A program made the position numbers and the translations under genes. Source: Dongibacter bovis (lineage in GTDB: Bacteria > Bacillota > Negativicutes > Selenomonadales > Selenomonadaceae). From it: a stretch of 42,062 bases of DNA. Each line of letters opens with the position of its first letter. Position 1 is the stretch's first letter. Below the pieces are notes generated by a model. That model was given only the letters and a program-made list of their open reading frames with translations. It was not told where the DNA came from and made no database searches. Of this stretch, positions 1 through 7,781 are shown piece by piece. The stretch spans positions 1 to 42,062 of the forward strand of contig CACWQW010000017.1 in NCBI GenBank assembly GCA_902763085.1, in the 5' to 3' direction.

Positions 1-639
1 GCTATAAGACACCCGAGGAGTGCTTTAGGGAAGAAATGCTTGCAGCACTTACTGCATAAAGGTTCGCCGGGTGTTCAACTTATTATTGCAATTCGGGACG
101 GGAAATCGAAATTCGGCAAGAACAAGATTTCGCAGTGCTGGGATTTCGAGTCCCCACACCAGATGACCATCCGCATCGTGCGGTTCAGGATAACGGAAGA
201 TCGGTATGAGACCATCGCCACGTCCCTGGACAGGTTCGCTTTTCCAGCAGAGCGTATCAAGGAACTCTATAATATGCGCTGGGGCATCGAGACTTCGTTC
301 AGAGACCTGAAATATGCCATCGGCATGGTCAATTTCCATGCCCGCAAGGAAAACTCCATCCTACAGGAGATTTATGCTTCGCTGGTGATGTACAACTTCA
401 GCGAGAGGCTGACTTCCTGTGCCGTTGTGGTGAAGGCAAAGGGATGCAAGCACATATACCGGGTCAATTTTGCCATGTCAGCATACTCCTGCAAGAAGTT
501 CTTCTGGGAGCGCATCGCAACGGCCATTCTTCTGCTCGATGAAATCCTGCGCTACGTCGAGCCAGTCCGCGAGGGCCGGTCGGACAATCGCAAGATGAGG
601 ACGCAGTCGGCAGTTGATTTCATATATCGGGTAGCATAG
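1..639 (+). CDS. IS4-family-like DDE transposase, C-terminal part (5' end outside window)
   Basis: The frame is open from the first base to a TAG stop, so the start lies upstream of the window. About 212 codons are visible. They contain the Y-x2-R-x3-E-x6-K signature of IS4-type transposases (YNMRW.IE..FRDLK, near bases 268-312), whose glutamate is the third acidic residue of the DDE catalytic triad. The enzyme would cut and rejoin the ends of its own insertion sequence. Codon use is visibly less GC-rich than in the chromosomal genes that follow, as expected for a mobile element. The first two catalytic aspartates would lie upstream, so whether the element is intact cannot be judged. A short degenerate copy of bases 61-100 occurs near 7622-7660. 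Confidence 0.85.
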   Translation, partial: AIRHPRSALGKKCLQHLLHKGSPGVQLIIAIRDGKSKFGKNKISQCWDFESPHQMTIRIVRFRITEDRYETIATSLDRFAFPAERIKELYNMRWGIETSFRDLKYAIGMVNFHARKENSILQEIYASLVMYNFSERLTSCAVVVKAKGCKHIYRVNFAMSAYSCKKFFWERIATAILLLDEILRYVEPVREGRSDNRKMRTQSAVDFIYRVA

Positions 640-711
640 GCTCAAAATCGAAAACCAGCCTATGCTGCTTAGCATGTTCGGAGCAGGCAAAAATTCCATC
701 AGAGACGACGA

Positions 712-757
712 AAAAGACACTCGAGCGCCGGTATCTACCGGTTTTCGGGTGTCTTTT
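712..757 (+). terminator. Long nested hairpin after the transposase gene
   Basis: Outer arms AAAAGACAC (712-720) and GTGTCTTTT (749-757) enclose a second perfect palindrome, CCGGTA-TC-TACCGG (728-741). The 3' arm ends in T4, so this may terminate transposase transcription. It could also be a structural part of the insertion sequence end. Confidence 0.5.
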
Positions 758-770
758 CCTATCGGACGGT

Positions 771-841
771 CTTAACTTAACGGAGGCTGGTCGATGTCTG
801 ATAAGCAAGCGGGAAAATGAAAATTTCCCCGCTTAACTTAA
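771..841. repeat. Repeated CTTAACTTAA motif flanking a hairpin; probable insertion-sequence right end
   Basis: CTTAACTTAA occurs at 771-780 and again at 832-841. Between the copies lies a hairpin with arms AAGCGGG and CCCGCTT and an A/T-rich top (about 804-834). The motif and position suggest one terminal repeat of the IS, or two nested ends, but the partner end is outside the window, so this is inference. Apart from this and the two hairpins, nothing codes between 640 and 991. Confidence 0.35.
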
Positions 842-849
842 TGACATTG

Positions 850-873
850 TCCCCTTCGGGGGAGCTTTTTTTA
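850..873 (+). terminator. Rho-independent terminator
   Basis: CCCC-TTCG-GGGG stem with a stable TTCG tetraloop, followed by AGC and a T7 run. It lies about 120 nt before the next gene and insulates it from transcription entering from the insertion sequence. Confidence 0.65.
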
Positions 874-991
874 TGTTTCATGATGCTTTGCTGCGGCGTC
901 ATTTTCTCAAAGAAAGAGGAAAAACCGCCGGGAAGCGCGAATAGATAATAAGAAAAAGGTACCAGATAAACGAGACAAAGGAGGGCATCTC

Positions 992-1270
992 ATGCAGCAA
1001 GGCATCAGGAAGCAGGCGTACTACCGCATCAACCGCCTGCTCAAGCAGTCGTATCACGCGCGGATCCGCGCCGGGGAGGCGCCGGAGATCTTCGCGCTCT
1101 ACAAGGCGATGAACGACCGCCTCGTCGGCGTCTTCGCGCACGGCGGGATCATCGACGGCGTGACGGCGGCGGCGCTCGGCCATACGCACGGCGGCGCGCC
1201 AGAGGAAGAGAGTGAAAGCCATGGGCAAGCAGGCAAGGGCGCCGATCAGTCCGCAGCTCCGGCGCTGTAA
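992..1270 (+). CDS. Unknown 92-aa protein upstream of and overlapping a GGDEF-EAL gene
   Basis: I do not recognise this protein. The ATG has a strong AAAGGAGGG ribosome binding site about 7 nt upstream, which supports translation. The N-terminal half is basic and helical (QGIRKQAYYRINRLLKQSYHA). The C-terminal 25 residues are low-complexity and rich in G, E, S and A, and are encoded where the gene runs into the start of the next reading frame (about 50 nt overlap). No membrane segment or signal peptide is visible. The overlap with the PAS-GGDEF-EAL gene implies co-transcription and perhaps translational coupling, so a role linked to that enzyme is possible but not shown. Confidence 0.55.
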   Translation: MQQGIRKQAYYRINRLLKQSYHARIRAGEAPEIFALYKAMNDRLVGVFAHGGIIDGVTAAALGHTHGGAPEEESESHGQAGKGADQSAAPAL

Positions 1271-2969
1271 GCAACTGTTCGATCTCATCAAGCGGACGAC
1301 CGATGACTACCTCGTGTTCGTCGACCTCGGGACGCGGACGGCGCTGCTCTCGCCGAATCTCGTGCGGGACTTCGCGCTGCCAGCGGAGGTCGTCGACGAT
1401 TTCGCCGCGGTGTGGACGCCGCTGGTGCACCCGGAGGAACGGGACCAGCTCAGAGCATCGCTCGCCGCGGTCATGGAGCGCCTCAATGTCTTCGAGCACG
1501 AGATGGAGTACCGAGTGCGGGATCGCCGCGGCAACTACGTCTGGCTGCGCTCGCGCGGCCGCGTCGGCACGCTCGAGCGGGACGACGCGGCGCCGATCTT
1601 CGTGGGCATGATCCATCGCATGGCGAACCGCAACCAGGCGGACGACGTTACGGGACTGCTCAACAAGTACCAGTTCGAGCACAGCCTGAAGGTCGCGCTC
1701 TCCGCCTATCGCATCACGGGGCAGGGCGGCGCCGTCATGGTGCTCGGCATCGATAATTTCAAGATCGTCAACGAGACGTTCAACCGCATGGCCGGCGACC
1801 GCGTGCTGCAGCTCGTCGCCGACGTCATCCTCTCGCTTCTCCCCGAGGGGCTCACGCTCTACAAGCTCGACGGCGACGAGTACGGCATCATCGATCCAGC
1901 GGCAGACGGTGCGGCGGCGCAGCAGCTCTACGAGAGCATCCAGAAGGCGCTCACGCAGCCGTTCGACCTTGACGGGCACCGCTATTTCTGCACGGTCTCG
2001 GCGGGCACGGCGCTCTACCCGCAGGCGGGCAAGGACCAGCTCGTGCTCTACAAGCACGCGGCGGCGGCGATGGACCTCGCGAAGCGCGACGGGAAGAACC
2101 GCAACTGCCTCTTCAGCAAGGAGCAGTACAACCGCTGGGTGCGCTCAATCGGCATGCGCGACGACCTGCGCGCGTGCGTCGAGGACGGCTGCACTGGCTT
2201 TCGCCTCATGTACCAGCCGCAGGTCGACGCGAAGACGCGCCGCCTCATCGGTGCTGAGGCGCTGCTGCGCTGGCGCAGCCCGCGCGGGCGCAACGTGGCG
2301 CCGATGGAGTTCATCCCGCTGCTCGAGGAGACGAAGCTCATCCTGCCCGTCGGCAAGTGGCTCTTTGAGCAGGCGGTGCTGCAGGTGCGGGCGTGGCGCG
2401 CGCTGCTCCCCGATTTTCGCGTGAGCATCAACATGAGCTACGAGCAGGTGCGCGACCCTTCGTTCCAGGAGTTCGTGCCCGCCTGCCTGAAGCGTCTCGG
2501 CGTGCCGCCGGCGGCGGTGACGCTCGAGCTCACGGAGAGTTGCATCGTCGCGGACTGGCAGTTCGTCAACGGACAGTTCGACGCCTACCGCCGCCTCGGC
2601 ATCAAGATCGCCATGGATGATTTCGGCAAGGGGTACTCCTCGCTCGCGTCGCTCAAGAACCTCTCCTGCGATGTCGTCAAGGTCGACCGCGCCTTCGTGG
2701 AGCACCTGGAGGAGGGCAATTTCGATCAGCAGCTCGTGCGCGCGGTGACGGCGCTCTGCCACAGCATCGGCATGCGCGTCTGCATCGAGGGCGTCGAGCA
2801 GGAGACGACGTTCGCACTGCTGCGCGATACATGCGACGCGGACGCCATCCAGGGCTATCTCTTCGGTCATCCGGAGACGCCGGAGAACTTCGCGCAGCGC
2901 TTCCTCGCGCCCTATCCGGACCACATCCTGCCGACAGACAAAGGGGAACCAAGCTATGTCAAGAGATAA
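1221..2969 (+). CDS. PAS-GGDEF-EAL cyclic-di-GMP signalling protein
   Basis: A 582-aa protein with no membrane segment, so probably cytoplasmic. Domains in order: PAS-like sensor (about 20-140, with the H-PEER and V-RRGNYVW features of a PAS fold and PAC tail), GGDEF (about 145-300) and EAL (about 320-570). The EAL half keeps the expected catalytic set: E in EALLRW, N in INMS, E in LELTES, DD in MDDFG, K in VKVDR and E in IEGVEQ. It is therefore probably an active c-di-GMP phosphodiesterase. The GGDEF signature is degenerate (DGDEY), suggesting weak or purely regulatory cyclase activity. The ATG at 1221 is preferred over an in-frame GTG at 1212, because a GAGGAAGAG binding site is better spaced for it. 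It ends 14 nt inside queF. Confidence 0.88.
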   Translation: MGKQARAPISPQLRRCKQLFDLIKRTTDDYLVFVDLGTRTALLSPNLVRDFALPAEVVDDFAAVWTPLVHPEERDQLRASLAAVMERLNVFEHEMEYRVRDRRGNYVWLRSRGRVGTLERDDAAPIFVGMIHRMANRNQADDVTGLLNKYQFEHSLKVALSAYRITGQGGAVMVLGIDNFKIVNETFNRMAGDRVLQLVADVILSLLPEGLTLYKLDGDEYGIIDPAADGAAAQQLYESIQKALTQPFDLDGHRYFCTVSAGTALYPQAGKDQLVLYKHAAAAMDLAKRDGKNRNCLFSKEQYNRWVRSIGMRDDLRACVEDGCTGFRLMYQPQVDAKTRRLIGAEALLRWRSPRGRNVAPMEFIPLLEETKLILPVGKWLFEQAVLQVRAWRALLPDFRVSINMSYEQVRDPSFQEFVPACLKRLGVPPAAVTLELTESCIVADWQFVNGQFDAYRRLGIKIAMDDFGKGYSSLASLKNLSCDVVKVDRAFVEHLEEGNFDQQLVRAVTALCHSIGMRVCIEGVEQETTFALLRDTCDADAIQGYLFGHPETPENFAQRFLAPYPDHILPTDKGEPSYVKR

Positions 2970-3450
2970 AGCAGCCGAGGAGATCACGCTCCTCGGCCAG
3001 AAAAAAGTCAAGTACCACTACGACTACTGTCCCGAGATCCTCGAGACGTTCGAGAACCGCCACCAGGGCAACGACTACTGGGTGAAGTTCAACTGCCCGG
3101 AGTTCACGGCGCTCTGCCCGATCACGGGCCAGCCGGATTACGCGACGATCTACATCTCCTATGTGCCGCGTGTGCGCATGGTCGAGAGCAAGTCGCTGAA
3201 GCTCTACCTCACGAGCTTCCGCAACCACGGCGACTTCCATGAGGACGTCGTCAACGTCATCATGAAGGACCTCATCCGCCTCATGGACCCGAAGTACATC
3301 GAAGTCTGGGGGAAATTCCTGCCGCGCGGCGGCATCTCTATCGACCCGTATGCGAACTACGGCGCGCCCGGCACGAAGTGGGAGAAGCTCGCGGAGCATC
3401 GGTTCATGGAGCATGACCTCTACGCGCTCGACAAGGTGGACAATCGATGA
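2956..3450 (+). CDS. queF: NADPH-dependent preQ0 reductase QueF (7-cyano-7-deazaguanine reductase)
   Basis: QueF reduces the nitrile of preQ0 to preQ1, the last free-base step in making the tRNA wobble nucleoside queuosine. At 164 aa it matches the short, unimodular YkvM type. Visible are the catalytic cysteine in [10 protein letters not shown] (C54), the following aspartate (D61) and the family's ESKSLKLY signature (from E77), followed by [10 protein letters not shown]. It starts with a GGGGAACC-type binding site inside the end of the GGDEF-EAL gene and its stop overlaps the next start (ATGA), so the three genes are one transcription unit. The queC, queD and queE partners are not in the window. 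Confidence 0.95.
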   Translation: MSRDKAAEEITLLGQKKVKYHYDYCPEILETFENRHQGNDYWVKFNCPEFTALCPITGQPDYATIYISYVPRVRMVESKSLKLYLTSFRNHGDFHEDVVNVIMKDLIRLMDPKYIEVWGKFLPRGGISIDPYANYGAPGTKWEKLAEHRFMEHDLYALDKVDNR

Positions 3451-4271
3451 GGCGGCAGAAGCGCATCGCGCTCGTCAACGATGTGACGGGTTTCGGCCGC
3501 TGCTCCGTCGCTGTCGAGCTGCCGCTCATCTCGGCGCTCAAGGTGCAGGCGTGCCCGCTGCCGACGGCGATCCTATCGTGCCATACGGGCTTCCCGACGC
3601 ATTTCCTCGACGACTACACGGACCGCATGCGCCCCTACATGGAGGACTGGCAGAAGAACGGCGTCCAGTTCGACGGCATCTGCACGGGATTCCTCGGCTC
3701 GGCGCAGCAGATCGAGATCGTCGCGGACTTCATCCGCATGTTCAAGCAGCCGGGCACGCGCGTCATGGTCGATCCCGTCATGGGGGACTACGGCAGGCTC
3801 TACTCGTCCTACACGCAGGAGATGTGCGAGCGGATGAAGCAGCTGCTCGCGCTCGCGGACATCGTGACGCCGAACCTCACGGAGGCCTGCCGCCTGCTCG
3901 ACCGCCCGTATCCAGAGGACGGCCGGATGGAGGCGCAGGAGCTCGAGTACATGGCGGCGGAGCTCGCAGACCGCGGCCCCTCGCAGGTCGTGATCACAGG
4001 GCTCAGCGTCGGGGATGAGATCGAGAACTTCATCTACGAGGCGGGGCGCGGCACGCTGCTGCGCGAGAAGAAGATCGGCGGCGACCGCAGCGGCAGCGGC
4101 GATGCGTTCGCCGCCATCGTCGCCGCGAGTCTCGTGCGCGGCGTGCCGCTCACGGATGCCGTCGAGAGGGCGGCGGACTTCATCAGCAAGTGCCTCGCCT
4201 ACGCCGTGGAGCTCGACCTGCCGTGGAACTACGGCCTGCCGTTCGAGGAGTACCTGACGGAGCTCCGCTGA
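3447..4271 (+). CDS. Pyridoxamine/pyridoxal kinase-like protein (ribokinase fold)
   Basis: 274 aa, the expected length for the PdxK/PdxY group of the ribokinase superfamily. Seen are the N-terminal [10 protein letters not shown] substrate-binding strand, DPVMGDYG, the nucleotide-site PNLTEA, and the C-terminal GSGDAFAA motif carrying the catalytic aspartate. It would phosphorylate pyridoxal or pyridoxamine (B6 salvage) with ATP. A ThiD-like hydroxymethylpyrimidine kinase is the main alternative, but the start motif and the conserved CTGFLGS segment fit the pyridoxamine kinases better. Its ATG overlaps the queF stop by 4 nt. A strong bidirectional terminator follows. Confidence 0.85.
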   Translation: MRRQKRIALVNDVTGFGRCSVAVELPLISALKVQACPLPTAILSCHTGFPTHFLDDYTDRMRPYMEDWQKNGVQFDGICTGFLGSAQQIEIVADFIRMFKQPGTRVMVDPVMGDYGRLYSSYTQEMCERMKQLLALADIVTPNLTEACRLLDRPYPEDGRMEAQELEYMAAELADRGPSQVVITGLSVGDEIENFIYEAGRGTLLREKKIGGDRSGSGDAFAAIVAASLVRGVPLTDAVERAADFISKCLAYAVELDLPWNYGLPFEEYLTELR

Positions 4272-4310
4272 TGACAGCGCCTCCGTCTTGGCATAGAAAA
4301 GGATAAACAA

Positions 4311-4376
4311 AAAAGAACCATACGGTGCGATGTCCCGGGGCTTCCGGGTGCGCCGTATGGTTCTTTTGTTTTTTTG
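4311..4376. terminator. Bidirectional terminator between convergent genes
   Basis: A perfect 15-bp stem (4311-4325 with 4353-4367) whose arms begin with A4 and end with T4, extended by a T-rich run on the plus strand. It serves the kinase gene on the plus strand and the HD-GYP gene arriving on the minus strand. Confidence 0.88.
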
Positions 4377-4377
4377 A

Positions 4378-5481
4378 TCATTCCTCGCGCAGGAACTGCG
4401 AGGGATCGAGACTCAGGGAATGGATGAAATGGCGGAGCTCGTTGTCGGCGATGACCATCGAGATGGCGTGCGCGCCGCGCGGGTCCTCGGTGAGGTCGAT
4501 CGTGATGGGCTCGGGGAGCACCTGGCCGTCGAGACCGGCGAAGAGCACGATGACGGGCGTCTCCGTCTTGCCGAACGCGCAAGATTTGACGATGGCATAG
4601 CCCCAGATCGTCTTGAGGATCGTGCCGACGGGGAAGATGGCGACGTTGTTGAAGAAGATATCGAGGAGCGTCTCGTCGAACTGCCCGACGTTGACGTTCC
4701 TCATGATGTTGTAGGCGATGTTCGGCGTGTAGGCGCGCTTGTAGGGGCGCTCGCTCGTGAGCGCGTCGTAGACGTCGGCGATGGCGACGATCTTGGCGAG
4801 CCCGTCGATGTGCTCGTGGTGCTCGCGCGCGATGGCGGCGAGCAGGCTCGTCTGTGGGAGCGCGTGGTCCATGGCGTGGATGTGCTTCGCCCCGTCCTCG
4901 GGGTGCTGCTGGATGAGGGCGAACTCCTCCGGCGTGAGCCGCGTGTTCTTCGTGAGAATCTCGGCGGGCACATCGACCTTGCCGAGGTCGTGGAGCAGGG
5001 CGCCGAGCGTGAGGACCTGGAGGTCCTTCTTCGTGTAGTGGCAATGGAGCCCGAGCATGGCGGAGAGGATCGCGACGTTGACGCTGTGCGCGAATGTGTA
5101 GGTGTCGTGCAGGCGGATGTCCGTGAGCTGGACGAGGTTCTCCCTGCGTGCGATGAGGTCCATGAGGATGTTGTCGGAGACGCGCTCCATTGCGTCCGCG
5201 TCGAGGCGTCCCTCGTGCTCGACGCTCTGGAAGGCATCGAAGACGTGCCGGATGGCGTCGACGCGCGTCTCTTCCTGCACGACATCGTCGGGCGGCAGCA
5301 GGTGGAAGCTCGGGTCTGCCGAGGTCACGTTGACGGTCGGGATGCCGATCTTCTGCAGCTGGCGGATGTAGCCGGGCGTGATGGCGCTTCCCCGGACGAG
5401 GTAGCTGCCTCCGTGGTGGTTGTAGATGCTTTGGGCGACGATCATGCCCTTCTGGAGGTCTTTGACCGGCAGGCGCAGCAT
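4378..5481 (-). CDS. HD-GYP-family protein with the GYP loop deleted (paralogue 1)
   Basis: HD-GYP domains hydrolyse c-di-GMP. The N-terminal LPVKDLQKGM..AQSI segment typical of this family is followed by the HD core: HDTYTFAHSVNVA, LLHDLGKVDVP, QQHPEDGA and the AREHHEHIDG metal-site motif. Normally S-G-Y-P-R-G and about eight more residues come next. Here HHEHIDG runs directly into LAKIVAIADVYDAL, an apparent in-frame loss of about 14 residues that removes the GYP signature. A conserved ~100-residue tail follows. The start at 5481 (second ATG) is chosen because AAAGGAGG lies 7 nt before it. It faces its paralogue's 3' end, about 200 nt away, on the same strand. Metal binding may survive; activity is doubtful. 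Confidence 0.85.
   Translation of the reverse strand: MLRLPVKDLQKGMIVAQSIYNHHGGSYLVRGSAITPGYIRQLQKIGIPTVNVTSADPSFHLLPPDDVVQEETRVDAIRHVFDAFQSVEHEGRLDADAMERVSDNILMDLIARRENLVQLTDIRLHDTYTFAHSVNVAILSAMLGLHCHYTKKDLQVLTLGALLHDLGKVDVPAEILTKNTRLTPEEFALIQQHPEDGAKHIHAMDHALPQTSLLAAIAREHHEHIDGLAKIVAIADVYDALTSERPYKRAYTPNIAYNIMRNVNVGQFDETLLDIFFNNVAIFPVGTILKTIWGYAIVKSCAFGKTETPVIVLFAGLDGQVLPEPITIDLTEDPRGAHAISMVIADNELRHFIHSLSLDPSQFLREE
4701..4799. repeat. 99-bp segment identical to 6015-6113 (between HD-GYP paralogues)
   Basis: Bases 4701-4799 match 6015-6113 at every position, although the two genes differ clearly on either side. The match ends exactly where both genes carry their deletions. This suggests gene conversion or recombination between the tandem copies. 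Confidence 0.9.
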
Positions 5482-5641
5482 AGGGCATCCTCCTTTCATG
5501 CGTAATCATTTTCAGGCAAGACGAAACGGCTTGCCGCAGAGGCATTCTTTCATTCTTTTATTCTACCATGTGCACTGGGGTTTGACCATGAAAAGTTATC
5601 CGAGGCGCTGAGGAAATCGTCCGCGCCGCAGCGCTGCCATG

Positions 5642-5666
5642 AAAAAAGACAGGCAGGATGCCTGTC
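5642..5666 (-). terminator. Rho-independent terminator of the second HD-GYP gene
   Basis: Read on the minus strand, GACAGGCA-TCC-TGCCTGTC (5666-5648) is followed directly by T6. It lies just past the stop of the downstream paralogue. Confidence 0.85.
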
Positions 5667-5676
5667 GGGGAGGGAG

Positions 5677-6818
5677 TCATGCGCGAGAGGGGCTGTCCTC
5701 CTTGAGATAGTCGGCGGGATCGATGTCGAGCGCGTGGATGAAATGGCGCAACTCGTTGTCTGCGTAGACCATGTCGATCGCGTCCGTGCCGTCCGGTTCT
5801 TCCGCGAGGTCGATGGTCTCGGGGCAACTGAGCAGGCGGCCGTCGAGCGAGGCGAAGAGGACGACGGTCGGCGCCTGTGTCTTGCCGAAGGAATTCGCCT
5901 TCACGATGGCGAAGCCCCAGCGCGTCTTCATGATCGTGCCGACGGGATAGATGGCGACGTTGTTGAAGAAGATGTCGATGAGCGTCTCGTCGAACTGCCC
6001 CGTGCCGATGTTCTTCATGATGTTGTAGGCGATGTTCGGCGTGTAGGCGCGCTTGTAGGGGCGCTCGCTCGTGAGCGCGTCGTAGACGTCGGCGATGGCG
6101 ACGATCTTGGCGACTTGACGCCGCGCGGATAGCCGCTCCCGTCGATGTGCTCGTGGTGCTCGCGTGCGATGGCGGCGAGGATGCTCGTCGCGGGCAGCCG
6201 GTAATCCATGGCGTGGATGCGCCTTGCACCATCCTCCGGATGCTGCTTGATGATGTCGAACTCCTCTGTCGTGAGGGATTGGTCCTTCGTGAGGATCTCG
6301 GCGGGGACGTCGACCTTGCCGAGGTCGTGGAGCAGGGCACCGAGCGTGAGGATCTGGAGGTCTTTCTTCGTGTAGTGGCAGTGCAGGCCGAGCATGGCGG
6401 AGAGGATCGCGACGTTGACGCTGTGCGCGAACGTATACGTGTCGTGCAGGCGGATGTCCGTGAGCTGCACGAGGTTCTCCGGCCGGTCGATGAGGTCGAT
6501 GAGGATGTGGTCGGCGACGTCCTGCATGACGTCGGAATCGAGCCTGCCGCTTAGCCGGACGCTCTCGAACGCATCGTAGACGTGCCGGATGGCGTCGATG
6601 CGCGTCTGCTCCTGCACGACATCGTCGGGCGGCATCAGGTGGAAGCGCGGGTCACTCGAAGTGACGGTGACGGTCGGGATGCCGAGCTTCTTGAGCTGGC
6701 GGATGTATTTCCCCGTGATGGCGCTGCCGCGCACGAGGAAACTGCCGCCGTGGTTGTTGAAGATGCTCTGGGCGATGATCATGCCCTTCTTGAGTTTCTT
6801 GACTGGTAAACGTATCAT
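5677..6818 (-). pseudogene. HD-GYP-family gene, frameshifted in the GYP loop (paralogue 2)
   Basis: Closely similar to the neighbouring gene along its whole length. From 6818 the protein reads intact through HDTYTFAHSVNVA, HDLGKVDVP and HHEHIDGSGYPRGVK. About 19 nt then appear to be missing compared with the usual loop, and the frame shifts and stops at 6015. The rest (AKIVAIADVYDALTSERPYKR onward, ending at 5677) is intact in another frame and can be read continuously across the junction near 6113-6118. The two halves together give a full-length HD-GYP protein. The start is well supported (AGGGAAAG 8 nt upstream). Either a recent pseudogene or a sequencing/assembly error. Confidence 0.82.
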
Positions 6819-6853
6819 GACATGTTCTTTCCCTTAGAAATAATGTTATATTA

Positions 6854-6859
6854 ATTATA
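6854..6859 (-). promoter_or_regulatory. Probable -10 element for the HD-GYP/paralogue 2 transcript
   Basis: On the minus strand a perfect TATAAT sits in an A/T-rich patch about 36 nt before the start codon. No good -35 box is visible 16-18 nt upstream, so this is a partial call. Confidence 0.35.
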
Positions 6860-6964
6860 TCATAAAGAGCGGGAGAGGCACACGCCTATTTACGTGGGAC
6901 GATTTTCCTCTTTTTTTATAGCGATCTGCATTCCTGCGCCGAAATGCGTGCAAGTCGGTTTGTC

Positions 6965-7525
6965 TCAGGGTGTTTGCGGTACGAGTGCGAGCGGGACAGA
7001 GAGGACGGCGGCGGCGCGTGCCCGGAGGTCGGCGCTCGTGTGTGCCGCCCAGACGGCGCGCAGGCGCTTGGCGAACGCGGTGGCGTCGACAGTCTCATTG
7101 GCGTGCGCCTCAGCGTAGCGTGTGAGGACGCCGTGGAAGTCTGGCGTCATCGGGACGTCGCGCAGCGCGAGCAGGAGCTGCAGGCGCGTGTCGACGAGGT
7201 AGAGGTGGAGCGTCGTATCCCGGAGACTCGCGGCGGTCGGCCGGTGCTCGGGCCTTACGAGGTGGAGCGCGAGCGGGCAGTCGCCCCAGCCGTCCTTGAA
7301 GATGCCGTCGATGCGGTAGAGGAGGAAGAGGATGCCGTCTTCCTCCGTGAGCGCGAACTCCATTGCGCCCGTGCGGAACGCTTCGGCGGCGATGACATCG
7401 GCGCGCGAGAGCTGGAGGATGAACATGGCGCCGCTGCCGTCGACCTGGAAGAGCCCGCCGTCCGCCTGGTGGACGATGGGCAGGGGGAACGGCTCGCCGA
7501 CGGTGAAGGATTGGTAATCGGACAT
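6965..7525 (-). CDS. Unknown 186-aa cytoplasmic protein
   Basis: I do not recognise a family. The frame has a good binding site (GAAAGGAA) about 6 nt before the ATG and codon use like its neighbours, so it is probably real. The first half is rich in beta-type alternation (SFTVGEPFPLPIV, GAMFILQLS, GAMEFALTEEDGILFLLYRI, DCPLALHLVRPEH). The second half looks helical (TPDFHGVLTRYAEAH, AFAKRLRAVWAAH). There is no signal peptide or membrane segment. It is read in the same direction as the HD-GYP pair but is separated from them by about 145 nt with an independent -10 element, so no functional link is claimed. Confidence 0.65.
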   Translation of the reverse strand: MSDYQSFTVGEPFPLPIVHQADGGLFQVDGSGAMFILQLSRADVIAAEAFRTGAMEFALTEEDGILFLLYRIDGIFKDGWGDCPLALHLVRPEHRPTAASLRDTTLHLYLVDTRLQLLLALRDVPMTPDFHGVLTRYAEAHANETVDATAFAKRLRAVWAAHTSADLRARAAAVLSVPLALVPQTP

Positions 7526-7559
7526 GAAAGATTCCTTTCGTTACATTGAGATTCTCGGA

Positions 7560-7628
7560 GCAGGCAGGTGCGATGTCCTGCCTGCCCTTCATTTTAGCAC
7601 AGGCAACCTGGCGCCTGCCAGGGTTGCC
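7560..7628. repeat. Two adjacent strong hairpins in the divergent intergenic region
   Basis: Hairpin 1 pairs GCAGGCAGG (7560-7568) with CCTGCCTGC (7576-7584). Hairpin 2 pairs GGCAACCTGGC (from 7602) with GCCAGGGTTGCC (to 7628). They lie between the divergent 186-aa gene and hydF. Neither is followed by a clear T run, so they are not typical terminators. They sit in the 5' leader of the minus-strand gene and directly border an insertion-sequence relic. Confidence 0.6.
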
Positions 7629-7660
7629 AGGTGTTCCAGTTGTTATTGCAATTCAGGATG
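7622..7660 (+). mobile_element. Short relic of the IS4-like transposase gene
   Basis: These bases align with 61-100 of the window, inside the transposase gene. Over 35 aligned positions I count six mismatches, and TTATTGCAATTC is identical. Such a match is unlikely by chance, so this looks like a decayed fragment of a related element. Confidence 0.5.
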
Positions 7661-7682
7661 CCGCCCGAGCCGCGGAGAATCG

Positions 7683-7711
7683 TTGACAAACGTGTGCGCG
7701 AATGAGAAAAT
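7683..7711 (+). promoter_or_regulatory. Sigma-70-type promoter, probably for hydF
   Basis: Perfect -35 TTGACA (7683-7688), 17-nt spacer, then GAAAAT (four of six consensus bases) at 7706-7711. The hydF start is about 70 nt downstream. Confidence 0.5.
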
Positions 7712-7781
7712 AATAGATAAGTCATTGTTTCTGGGCTTCGCTTTTCCGGCGGATACGGCTGGGAGGGAAGGGGGGCATGGT

